DNA of 13,664 bases from Candidatus Proteinoplasmatales archaeon SG8-5 (lineage in GTDB: Archaea; Thermoplasmatota; Thermoplasmata; SG8-5). Location of the stretch: positions 1 to 13,664 of the forward strand of contig LSSH01000111.1 in the NCBI GenBank assembly GCA_001595885.1. Reading direction: 5' to 3'. The position numbers and the translations under genes are program-made. The notes under the pieces are model-generated. The model did not search any database. It had not been told where the DNA came from and worked only from the letters and a program-made list of their open reading frames with translations. Positions 1-5,925 of the stretch are shown in pieces; the stretch's first letter is position 1, and each line of letters begins with the position of its first letter.

Positions 1-1287
1 CGCGACGTGGTCGTACTTGGATAGCTCTTCGTAGACCTCGTTTGTATGTTTGTATAGCGCATCGAACTCTGGCTTGAGCCCGATGTCATCAACGGAGGGC
101 GGAACCGTGCAGCCCAATGACGGGTCATAGCCCTGGACGAGCTGGGTGCACATCCTGTGCCGCTTCATCTGCCCGTAGCACGCCGAGCTTAGTATGACCT
201 CGAAGGTGAAGTCGACGGCTTCAAACTCGCGGGTCACCGCCTCCCAGGGATTGGAGTGCTTCAGCATCTGCTTCACCAGGGCTTCGGCATCGCCGCTTTC
301 GATGAGCTTGTCAGCCAGGGCCTCGCATTCCTCGATGGACCTCTGGGTGTGCGAGTGAAGTATTGCCCGGACAACGTTCTTGTCTGCATTCTGGTTCCAG
401 TCAATGAGTTTGACGTCGCCTTTGGTTGGAAATTGAACGCCAGATGTATTCAAGTTCGCACTTTTTCCAAACAATTCAAGCGAGAATCGATGCGCATCAG
501 CGTGCGTCTTCGTGAAGAAATCCTCGTTCAGTGGTCGACCGAACTCCTTCTCGTATTCCACGGGGTCGGTGAGCAATATGAGGGACGGGGCCACCGCCCC
601 GGCCTTCTCGAAGAACTGCTCCCCGAGTTGTCTGGCCTCGGCCAGCGGGTTTGCCCTCAGGCACCTGATGAGATATTCGAGATTGCGGGCGTTCGCGGTA
701 AAACCGAGCTGGGCCTTCGTGGCCAGTGATACCGCATATCGTGCGTCCTCCTTGGCGTAGCCCTCGACAATCCGGCGCTGCCACTTCTTCTCGAGCATGT
801 CCGGGTTCCTGGCCTTGAAGTATTCTAGCAAGGCTCCGAAAGCCTTGCCGTACAGCTCGTTCTGCTCCCTCATGGCCCTCTCGAAGATGGGTTTTGCCTC
901 ACCCCCGAACTCCTTGGGAAGAACATAATCGCCGACGAGCTCCTGGTACCTCTGCGACTTCTCCGTGTACGAGCAGAGGCGGTGCCATTCGAGGGATTCG
1001 ACGAACAAACTGGAGATGTCCAGTATGTCGAAGTTGAAGGCGGCGTGCTCCGCGACGGATTGGTGGTTCATCTCGAAGACGATGTTCCTGGCCGACCTCC
1101 TTGCGGATTCGACGTCGTCCACGGCCTTGCGCCTTAGCTCGGTCACGGGCGAGGGGTCGCGGCTTATCCTGGCGTAGGCGACCGATATCGTTTCCGGCGT
1201 GAGAGGGTAGTCCTTAACGACCTCCCCGGATTTGGCCTTTTCAATGATCTCCGCATCAATGTTGTAGCCTGCCAGAATGACTTCCAC
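1..1287 (-). CDS. thyX: ThyX-like FAD-dependent thymidylate synthase, two-domain form (partial, 3' end outside window)
   Basis: ThyX enzymes make dTMP from dUMP with a methylene-pterin carbon and reduced FAD. The first 429 residues are visible and the frame is open to the window edge. The first domain carries WHRLCSYTEKSQRY at residues 101-114, matching the family signature RHRxxSxxExSxRY except that its first Arg is Trp. It is followed by a ThyX-like stretch, RYAVSLATKAQLGFTANARN (183-202), then LRANPLAEAR. A second ThyX-like half begins near residue 300, with HSNPWEAV (344-351) and an intact RHR at 376-378, but the rest of its signature is lost. The protein is therefore a tandem duplication with complementary degeneration, longer than the usual 200-250 residue enzyme. 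The start is GTG at 1287, chosen for a GAGGGAT ribosome binding site at 1292-1298. It could be an active pseudo-dimer or a diverged flavoprotein. Membership of the family is clear; activity is inferred. Confidence 0.8.
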   Translation of the reverse strand, partial: MEVILAGYNIDAEIIEKAKSGEVVKDYPLTPETISVAYARISRDPSPVTELRRKAVDDVESARRSARNIVFEMNHQSVAEHAAFNFDILDISSLFVESLEWHRLCSYTEKSQRYQELVGDYVLPKEFGGEAKPIFERAMREQNELYGKAFGALLEYFKARNPDMLEKKWQRRIVEGYAKEDARYAVSLATKAQLGFTANARNLEYLIRCLRANPLAEARQLGEQFFEKAGAVAPSLILLTDPVEYEKEFGRPLNEDFFTKTHADAHRFSLELFGKSANLNTSGVQFPTKGDVKLIDWNQNADKNVVRAILHSHTQRSIEECEALADKLIESGDAEALVKQMLKHSNPWEAVTREFEAVDFTFEVILSSACYGQMKRHRMCTQLVQGYDPSLGCTVPPSVDDIGLKPEFDALYKHTNEVYEELSKYDHVA

Positions 1288-1326
1288 GCCTATCCCTCAA
1301 GAACAAGGGTCGGTAATGAAAAGAGA

Positions 1327-1334
1327 TTATAAAA
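1327..1334 (-). promoter_or_regulatory. TATA box for the ThyX-like gene
   Basis: The minus strand reads TTTTATAA here inside an AT-rich tract, about 44 nt ahead of the GTG start. Transcription would begin near 1305, leaving a leader of roughly 18 nt that includes the GAGGGAT ribosome binding site. Confidence 0.5.
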
Positions 1335-1386
1335 TATCTCCTGTAATTGGTTGTAGAATAGTTGCTGGCTGCCCTTCAAACAGCGG

Positions 1387-2439
1387 TCAACCAGGTATAA
1401 ACAGGCCGAGTACACAGAATAACAGTGTCAGCATGTACATCGAGTACACGACCTGCCTCTCCGTCATCCTGAAGTGGTAGGGCAGGACCCACTTGAGGGT
1501 GAGCCGGTTCGGAACCTCCAGTGTGCCGTCCTCCCTTATGTTGCCGAACTTCACCAGCCGGTAGCGCTCGTCCTCGGGGAACCTCCTGTGCTGGATGCGC
1601 CAGTAGAGGTACATCAGGAAGTTGATGATGTGCGGCATAAGCATGATGATACCGGCAAACAGATAGTGCTGGGCCACGAACCCCGCGCCGATTGCCGCGC
1701 CCACGGCGAGCGAGCCGATGTTCCCCTCCAGTATCCTTGACGGGTACTTGTTGTACCAGAAGAAGACTGCCTGCGCTCCAGCGATGGCCGCGATCGTGTA
1801 CATGTTCGTGAGATTATCGTCCAGCGCGCTCTTGAGCAGGAGGAAGGAGAGCAATATCAGGGCGGTGCCGGACTGAAGGCCGTTGAAGCCGGCGTGCATG
1901 TTCTTCATGTTTGCCACGACCATGATGTAAACGGGCACGATGATGTACCTGAGGAACATGGAGCCTGTGAAGGTCCCGACACCCGGGATGCCCAGGCCCA
2001 GGTTGTTCACTCCCATGTAACCGCCGAAGGGTATCCAGGGGTCCCAGCCGGTCATAACGATGACGAGGGGGTAGGCGAACATCAGGGGGATGAGGATCTT
2101 GGAGAAACGGCCCACGTCCAGGTAATCGTCGAGCACGCCGTAGAACGCGAAAAGCAGCACGACCATCAATATTCCCGTGTCAAGGGGCGTGATGTCCCTC
2201 GGGAACACGACACCGAACTTCACGAACAGCCTGAATATCAGCGGTACGACTATTATTGTAACGAAGGTCACGAACAATATCAGGATACCGGCATTGTTCA
2301 GTATAGGCGGCTTGTCCTTCTTGTAATGGTCCTTGACGTACTGCCCCCTCGCCCTCATCTTGGCGATGAACCATGGCATGGTCAGCGCACTCAGTCCGAA
2401 GGAGAACAGCAGCGTTATCAGGATGGCTGTGGCTTCCAT
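1387..2439 (-). CDS. aglH: UDP-GlcNAc:dolichyl-phosphate GlcNAc-1-phosphate transferase (glycosyltransferase family 4, AglH/ALG7-like)
   Basis: Members transfer a sugar-1-phosphate from a UDP-sugar to a membrane polyprenyl phosphate, the first step of lipid-linked N-glycan assembly. The 350-residue protein is mostly hydrophobic helices. Family landmarks are DKPPILNNAG (42-51), the Mg-binding GVLDDYLD (101-108, D104/D105), NMHAGFNGLQSG (180-191), and HRRFPEDER (284-292) in the position of the cytosolic sugar-nucleotide loop. At EGNIGS (238-243) an Asn (N240) sits where relatives usually carry the Asp of a GD motif. The start ATG at 2439 lies about 26 nt from a TATA box, fitting a leaderless mRNA; an in-frame GTG at 2448 would add three residues. 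A role in glycosylating surface proteins fits the sequon-rich protein at the right end of the window. WecA- or MraY-type substrates are less likely because the length and loop resemble the archaeal/eukaryotic branch. Confidence 0.82.
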   Translation of the reverse strand: MEATAILITLLFSFGLSALTMPWFIAKMRARGQYVKDHYKKDKPPILNNAGILILFVTFVTIIVVPLIFRLFVKFGVVFPRDITPLDTGILMVVLLFAFYGVLDDYLDVGRFSKILIPLMFAYPLVIVMTGWDPWIPFGGYMGVNNLGLGIPGVGTFTGSMFLRYIIVPVYIMVVANMKNMHAGFNGLQSGTALILLSFLLLKSALDDNLTNMYTIAAIAGAQAVFFWYNKYPSRILEGNIGSLAVGAAIGAGFVAQHYLFAGIIMLMPHIINFLMYLYWRIQHRRFPEDERYRLVKFGNIREDGTLEVPNRLTLKWVLPYHFRMTERQVVYSMYMLTLLFCVLGLFIPG

Positions 2440-2462
2440 CGCTCGCACTACCCTCTATTTAC

Positions 2463-2469
2463 TATAAAT
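2463..2469 (-). promoter_or_regulatory. TATA box for the aglH-like gene
   Basis: The minus strand reads ATTTATA, centred about 27 nt ahead of the ATG at 2439. The spacing predicts transcription starting at or next to the start codon. The GAGGG further upstream would then lie outside the transcript, which argues against the GTG at 2448. Confidence 0.5.
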
Positions 2470-2500
2470 GCGTTTCGATAATAATCTGTTGGCGGTCTGG

Positions 2501-2513
2501 ATGGGTAACCCAT
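2501..2513. promoter_or_regulatory. 13-nt palindrome upstream of the aglH-like promoter
   Basis: ATGGGTAACCCAT is a perfect odd palindrome about 35 bp upstream of the aglH-like TATA box, in the gap behind the nitroreductase gene. It could be an operator or activator site. No factor is known, and a single copy is weak evidence. Confidence 0.3.
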
Positions 2514-2517
2514 GAGT

Positions 2518-2574
2518 ACTGGCTGTTATTGATAATAGAAACAATCCACAAACAATTATTTCATTACAGCCAGT
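2518..2574 (-). other. 9-bp inverted repeat spanning the nitroreductase stop codon
   Basis: ACTGGCTGT (2518-2526) and its exact reverse complement ACAGCCAGT (2566-2574) flank a 39-nt AT-rich segment that includes the nitroreductase stop. It could fold at the mRNA 3' end and affect termination or stability, but the loop is long. Confidence 0.3.
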
Positions 2575-3073
2575 GGACGTCGTCGTCCCTCTTGGCCGGC
2601 TCCCTGCCAACTTCGTCGGGATAACCTATCGGCAGTATGGCAACCGGTCTGAGGTGACTCGGCAGTGACATGATATCGGAGACCGCCTTCTCGTCAAAGG
2701 CCCCTATCCAGCAGCATGCCAGTCCCTTCGCATGCAAGGCCAGCAGCATGTTCTGCACCGACGCGCTCGCATCCTGGATGCAATAAAGAGTAACGCCGCG
2801 GTCCCTGTATGGATTGGCGATGCGCTCCTCGTTGGCGCAGACCACAACAACGTACGGCGCCCGGGCGATGAAGTCCTGGCCAAGCGCAGCCTCAACTATC
2901 TTCTGTTTTGTACCCGTGTCGGTTATCACGAAGAAGTCCCTTGCCTGGCGGTTCCCCGCGGAGGGCGCGGCCCTGCCCGTCTCGATAATCTCCTCGATGA
3001 GCTCCCTAGGAACTGGCTTATCTGAAAAGCTGCGGATGCTCCGCCTTGTTTTGATTGCCTCGATAACGTCCAT
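2564..3073 (-). CDS. Nitroreductase-family FMN-dependent oxidoreductase
   Basis: The 169-residue protein opens with MDVIEAIKTRRSIRSFSDKP, the FMN-phosphate-binding Arg/Ser segment that starts the nitroreductase family. GRAAPSAGNRQARDFFVI (33-50) follows, then a central QDASASVQNMLLALHAKGLA stretch (about 99-118), and a C-terminal P-I-G-Y-P-D-E motif. All are typical of the fold. Such enzymes use FMN and NAD(P)H as homodimers; the substrate cannot be read from sequence. At 169 residues it belongs to the short archaeal-type subgroup. It begins 24 nt after the Sec61-beta gene and probably shares its transcript. The ribosome binding site is weak (GGTGGG ahead of the ATG at 3073). An upstream in-frame extension to 3151 was not used because it overlaps Sec61-beta and lacks family similarity. 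Confidence 0.85.
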   Translation of the reverse strand: MDVIEAIKTRRSIRSFSDKPVPRELIEEIIETGRAAPSAGNRQARDFFVITDTGTKQKIVEAALGQDFIARAPYVVVVCANEERIANPYRDRGVTLYCIQDASASVQNMLLALHAKGLACCWIGAFDEKAVSDIMSLPSHLRPVAILPIGYPDEVGREPAKRDDDVHWL

Positions 3074-3096
3074 GCGCCCACCGGAATTGTAAGAAA

Positions 3097-3261
3097 TCAA
3101 ACCGGCCAGATGAAGGCTGCGGCTGTGCAAACCACTGCCGAGCCTATGCACATTCCTACTACCAGCCAGGGGTTGATCTTGAGGCTTTTCTCGTCTTCCT
3201 CGTCGAAGTACCTGATCAAACCGGCTGCGGAATGGAAACCTTCTCCCTTCTTCTTGGCCAT
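3097..3261 (-). CDS. Preprotein translocase Sec61-beta subunit (archaeal SecG)
   Basis: This is a 54-residue protein below the usual ORF-calling length. It has a basic start, MAKKKGEGFHSAAGLIRYFD, and then EEDEKSLKINP, the archaeal Sec61-beta pattern of a GLxRYFxEED segment followed by an I(D/N)P turn. A single membrane helix covers about residues 32-52. Sec61-beta is the small tail-anchored partner of SecY and SecE in the export channel. Its ATG at 3261 lies about 29 nt from a TATA box, so the transcript should have almost no leader. The nitroreductase gene follows 24 nt downstream. No other Sec gene is visible here. The motif match is strong, and length and topology both fit. Confidence 0.88.
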   Translation of the reverse strand: MAKKKGEGFHSAAGLIRYFDEEDEKSLKINPWLVVGMCIGSAVVCTAAAFIWPV

Positions 3262-3287
3262 GTTATCATATCTCGATTGTTATCCTC

Positions 3288-3297
3288 TATATAATAA
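3288..3297 (-). promoter_or_regulatory. TATA box for the Sec61-beta/nitroreductase unit
   Basis: The minus strand reads TTATTATATA about 30 nt ahead of the Sec61-beta start codon, the archaeal spacing for a near-leaderless mRNA. Confidence 0.5.
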
Positions 3298-3313
3298 TTT
3301 TCTCGTCTTCGTG

Positions 3314-3374
3314 CCCCACTCGCTACGCTCACTTCCCCAAAGCCCCTGCGCTGGCCTCTGCCCCACACCCCCCC
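3314..3374. other. C-rich (minus-strand G-rich) island between divergent promoters
   Basis: Five runs of four or more C lie at 3314, 3335, 3343, 3361 and 3368 (seven C in the last) within 61 nt. They sit in an otherwise AT-rich divergent intergenic region. The minus strand could form a G-quadruplex, with long loops. A short stem (CCCCG/CGGGG) follows at about 3371-3387. No coding or known RNA signature was seen. Confidence 0.4.
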
Positions 3375-3411
3375 GGCCTGCTCGGGGCTCAGGATATTGG
3401 TTGTATACCAG

Positions 3412-3443
3412 TATTGAAATATGGAAATATATACATTTCAATA
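3412..3443. promoter_or_regulatory. Perfect 9-bp inverted repeat upstream of the mtrA-mtrH-metE promoter
   Basis: TATTGAAAT (3412-3420) is matched by ATTTCAATA (3435-3443), 23 bp centre to centre, about two helical turns. A further TTTCAAT half-site occurs at 3466-3472, directly ahead of the TATA box. The arrangement looks like an operator for a dimeric regulator. Its AT-rich composition makes chance a real alternative. Confidence 0.42.
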
Positions 3444-3477
3444 TTACCATCAAACACTAAACGATTTTCAATCAATA

Positions 3478-3486
3478 TTATATATT
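3478..3486 (+). promoter_or_regulatory. TATA box for the mtrA-mtrH-metE operon
   Basis: TTATATATT is centred about 31 nt before the mtrA ATG. No ribosome binding site lies ahead of that ATG, so a leaderless or nearly leaderless first cistron is likely. Confidence 0.55.
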
Positions 3487-3512
3487 CCATATGTTTCTTA
3501 CGAACCGTTCAC

Positions 3513-4100
3513 ATGACATTGTATCCCTGGAGGGGCGAGTTCACGGTCGGAAGCGAGACCAGCCAGGTGGCCATAGACACTCTGGCCTCCAGGCTCGACT
3601 TTCCCAAGGAGAAGGTGGCCATCTGGGGCCAGCACAAGACCGAGAACCTGGGCATCGAGAAGATCATGGCCAACGTGATATCCAATCCCAACATTCGGTA
3701 CTTGATCATCTGCGGCGAGGAGGTGCGGGGCCACAGGTCTGGGGACAGTCTCATTGCGCTGCATGCCAACGGCATCGACGGCAACGGCAGGATAATCGGG
3801 GCCAAGGGCGCGGTTCCCTACATTGAGAACCTCCCTCCCGAGGCCATAACCAGGTTCAGGGAGCAGGTCGAGATAATCGACATGATAGGCACAACCGACC
3901 TTGACAAGGTTCTCGAGAAAGCGGGGGAACTGGCATCACGGCCCAGGGAACCCTTCGGCGAGCCCATCATCATAGAGTTCGTGGAGAGGGAGAAGGGCAG
4001 CCAGATGAAGTCCTTCGAGGGAAAGATAGCCCTTCACAAGGACCTGGTCGTAGACCCTTACCTGGAGGTTGAGGAATTGGCACTGGAGGCAGGTTCATGA
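3513..4100 (+). CDS. mtrA: MtrA-like corrinoid methyl carrier, soluble form lacking the membrane anchor
   Basis: In methanogens MtrA holds a cobamide that accepts a methyl group from MtrH. This 195-residue protein matches the cytosolic domain: WRGEFTVG near the start, KTENLGIEKIMANVISNPNI (42-61), then ICGEEVRGHRSGDSL (66-80), IIGAKGAVPYIENL (94-107) and FREQVEIIDMI (115-125). H74 in the GH motif aligns with the His known to ligate cobalt in MtrA. Methanogen MtrA has a C-terminal membrane helix at about 240 residues. Here the tail (FEGKIALHKDLVVDPYLEVE) is hydrophilic, so the protein should be cytosolic. The start at 3513 begins the conserved domain and fits the TATA spacing; an upstream ATG at 3414 adds unconserved sequence. 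mtrH overlaps its stop by 4 nt. Family assignment is firm; use in methionine synthesis is inferred from neighbours. Confidence 0.9.
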   Translation: MTLYPWRGEFTVGSETSQVAIDTLASRLDFPKEKVAIWGQHKTENLGIEKIMANVISNPNIRYLIICGEEVRGHRSGDSLIALHANGIDGNGRIIGAKGAVPYIENLPPEAITRFREQVEIIDMIGTTDLDKVLEKAGELASRPREPFGEPIIIEFVEREKGSQMKSFEGKIALHKDLVVDPYLEVEELALEAGS

Positions 4101-5026
4101 TCAGCTTCTCGAAGGAGCAGAGCATCCTCAAGATGGGGGACGTCACCATCGGCGGCCAGCCGGGGGAGCATCCCACGGTCCTGTTCGGAACCGTGTTCTA
4201 CGGCAAGAAGTACAGGGAACCTATCCCCGAGGTCCTGGATGAGGCCAGGCGCTTCATCCGGGCCCAGGAGGAGATGAGCAGGCTCACCGGCAACCCGGGA
4301 ATCGTCGACATCTTCATCGACAGCACTGAGCGCATCGAGCCCAGGATATCGCTGGTCCTCGAGGAGGTCCCCGGTCCGAGGCCCATCTCACTGGACATTC
4401 CCGAAACGGAGGTCAGGCAGGCAGCGCTCAAATACGCTGCCGAGGCCGGACTCTCTGGACGTGTGATACTGAACTCGTTCAATCTCGGCGCTACGGAAGA
4501 CGAGCTTGCCGCTCTCGGGGAGCACCCGCCCGGGACCGCTGTCCTGCTGGGCTACAACCCCCGTGATTTCTCGGCGGACGGCCGCGTGGAGATGATAGAT
4601 ACAGGCGCGGGTTACCTGGAGAAGGGCCTGATGTCCTACGCCGAGGAGTTCGGCATCGGCAACATACTGCTGGACACCGGGGCAACGCCCTTCGACCACA
4701 ACGCGGCCGAGACCCTCAGGGCCATCCCGGTCATGAAGAACAAGTGGGGGCTGCCCACGGGCTGCGCCATCCACAACACGGTCGAGTCCTGGCTGTGGAT
4801 GAAGGGGTACCGCAAGGAGCACAGGGCCGAGTATCTGACCTGCGACGCAGGCTCCAACGCCCTGCCCGTCGTCATGGGCGGAGACTTCTGCGTGTACGGT
4901 CCGATAAGGAATGCCGGCTCGGTCTTCCCCGTGGTCGCGATGGTGGACAAGTTCGTGGCCGAGGGCGCGGAGGACTACTTCGGAGTCACGAGCTCGGAGG
5001 ACCACCCAAGGAGGAAGCTGGAGTGA
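4097..5026 (+). CDS. mtrH: MtrH-like methyl-tetrahydropterin:corrinoid-protein methyltransferase
   Basis: MtrH moves the N5-methyl group of methyl-tetrahydromethanopterin (or a related pterin) to cob(I)amide on MtrA. The 309 residues cover the whole family length. Recognisable segments are the start FSKEQSILKMGDVTIGGQPG (4-23), the FYGKKY segment, GNPGIVDIFIDS (62-73), RVILNSFNLGA (121-131), GYNPRDFSADGR (153-164) and NILLDTGATPFDH (189-201). Also present are MKNKWGLPTGCAIHNTVESW (213-232) and CDAGSNALPVVMGGDFCVYGPI (about 249-270). The fold is a TIM barrel like dihydropteroate synthase. Its ATG overlaps the mtrA stop (ATGA) and its own stop overlaps the GTG of the next gene, so the three are translationally coupled. 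In methanogens MtrH belongs to an eight-subunit membrane complex; only MtrA accompanies it here. Related MtrH-like enzymes also serve methylamine or betaine systems, but pairing with MtrA favours pterin as donor. Confidence 0.93.
   Translation: MISFSKEQSILKMGDVTIGGQPGEHPTVLFGTVFYGKKYREPIPEVLDEARRFIRAQEEMSRLTGNPGIVDIFIDSTERIEPRISLVLEEVPGPRPISLDIPETEVRQAALKYAAEAGLSGRVILNSFNLGATEDELAALGEHPPGTAVLLGYNPRDFSADGRVEMIDTGAGYLEKGLMSYAEEFGIGNILLDTGATPFDHNAAETLRAIPVMKNKWGLPTGCAIHNTVESWLWMKGYRKEHRAEYLTCDAGSNALPVVMGGDFCVYGPIRNAGSVFPVVAMVDKFVAEGAEDYFGVTSSEDHPRRKLE
5009..5015 (+). promoter_or_regulatory. Shine-Dalgarno site deciding the metE start
   Basis: AAGGAGG lies 7 nt before the GTG at 5023, inside the end of mtrH. 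It selects this overlapping GTG over the in-frame ATG far upstream at 4744. Confidence 0.7.
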
Positions 5027-5925
5027 GCATCGAACCTCTCAGCACGACCGTCGTGGGCAGCTTTCAGATATCGCCGCCGGGAGATGTGCTGGTCAATGAG
5101 ATCAGGAGGGGTGAGGACCCATTCCTGCAGAGTATAAAGAAGGCGGTCGATGTGCAAACGGCAGCGGGCATCGACATTATCGCTGACGGTCAGACACGGA
5201 ACGACATGATACGCCTCTTCACGACCAAACTCGCCGGCATTCGGATGAAAGGGAAGCCGGTCGTTATAGGTGACATCAGTTTCAAGGAACCCGTCATTCT
5301 GGGGGACCAGGTATACGTACGTTCCCTGCTCAATAACGGCGGTCTCGTCAAGGGCATCCTTACGGGGCCCTTCACGCTGGCCATGTCCTGCGTTGACGAC
5401 CATTACGGGAGCAGGGAGAAGCTTGCATACGCCTTCGCCGAGGTCATGAACAAAGAGGCCATGGCCCTGAACGGGGTCGTGGACATCATCCAGGTTGACG
5501 AGCCCTACTTCTCGGTGGAGTTCCCGGAGTATGCCGGGGACCTGATATCGGGGATATTCTCGGGAATTGACAAGCCCAGGGCGCTGCACGTCTGCGGAGA
5601 CGTGAGCCCCTTCTTCGACAGGCTGGCCGATTTTGACGTCAACATCCTGGACCACGAGTTCGCTGCCCACCCCGCATTGTTGGACACGGTCGCGGACACG
5701 GACTTCGGCCAGATGTTGGGATTCGGCTGCGTCCGCTCCGATGAGAACACGGTTGAAACGGTCGAGACCATCTCAGAAAGAGTTAAAAAGGGGTTGGCCT
5801 CTCTTGGTCATGAGCGCATCATCCTCGACCCCGACTGCGGCCTCAGGCACGTGTCCCTGGAAGTCGCAAGGGCGAAGCTCGAGAACATGGTGAAGGCAAG
5901 GAACGTGATAAGGGATGAAGGTTGA
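5023..5925 (+). CDS. metE: Core methionine synthase (MetE C-terminal domain only; methyl-corrinoid:homocysteine methyltransferase)
   Basis: The 300-residue protein is a MetE catalytic barrel without the N-terminal folate-binding half. It begins TTVVGSF (8-14), followed by IIADGQTRNDM (52-62), GILTGPFTLA (111-120) and IIQVDEPYFS (155-164). The zinc site is H189 and C191 (ALHVCGDV), E212 (ILDHEFA) and C272 (LDPDCGLR). Core enzymes of this kind methylate homocysteine with methylcobalamin in vitro and probably use corrinoid proteins in cells. From memory the sequence resembles the methanogen type (MesA, as in Methanocaldococcus and Methanothermobacter) more than MesB, MesC or MesD; a tree would be needed to confirm this. 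The GTG start overlaps the mtrH stop and has a strong ribosome binding site. Being third in an mtrA-mtrH operon points to MtrA as its methyl donor, so the operon would form a complete pterin-to-methionine route. Confidence 0.9.
   Translation: MSIEPLSTTVVGSFQISPPGDVLVNEIRRGEDPFLQSIKKAVDVQTAAGIDIIADGQTRNDMIRLFTTKLAGIRMKGKPVVIGDISFKEPVILGDQVYVRSLLNNGGLVKGILTGPFTLAMSCVDDHYGSREKLAYAFAEVMNKEAMALNGVVDIIQVDEPYFSVEFPEYAGDLISGIFSGIDKPRALHVCGDVSPFFDRLADFDVNILDHEFAAHPALLDTVADTDFGQMLGFGCVRSDENTVETVETISERVKKGLASLGHERIILDPDCGLRHVSLEVARAKLENMVKARNVIRDEG

Noticed and set aside
256..784. Overlapping open frames on both strands at 256-784
   Set aside because: They lie over the ThyX-like gene, which reads through on the minus strand with family motifs; they show no family features of their own.
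1894..2481. 195-codon plus-strand frame rich in His, Asp and Glu
   Set aside because: It is antisense to the membrane helices of the aglH-like gene, and its composition mirrors that coding strand.
3110..3460. 116-codon plus-strand frame
   Set aside because: Antisense to Sec61-beta and then crossing the promoter and C-rich island; no recognisable protein.
3414..3512. Longer mtrA starting at the ATG at 3414
   Set aside because: The extra 33 residues cross the TATA box and are unlike MtrA; the conserved domain starts right after 3513.
4744..5022. Longer metE starting at the ATG at 4744
   Set aside because: The extension lies inside mtrH in another frame and is Arg-rich junk; the GTG at 5023 has a strong ribosome binding site and starts the core MetE domain.
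3513..5026. Part of a methanogenic Mtr (sodium-pumping) complex
   Set aside because: None of the other Mtr subunits flank the pair, MtrA has no membrane anchor, and a methionine synthase follows; genes elsewhere in the genome cannot be excluded.
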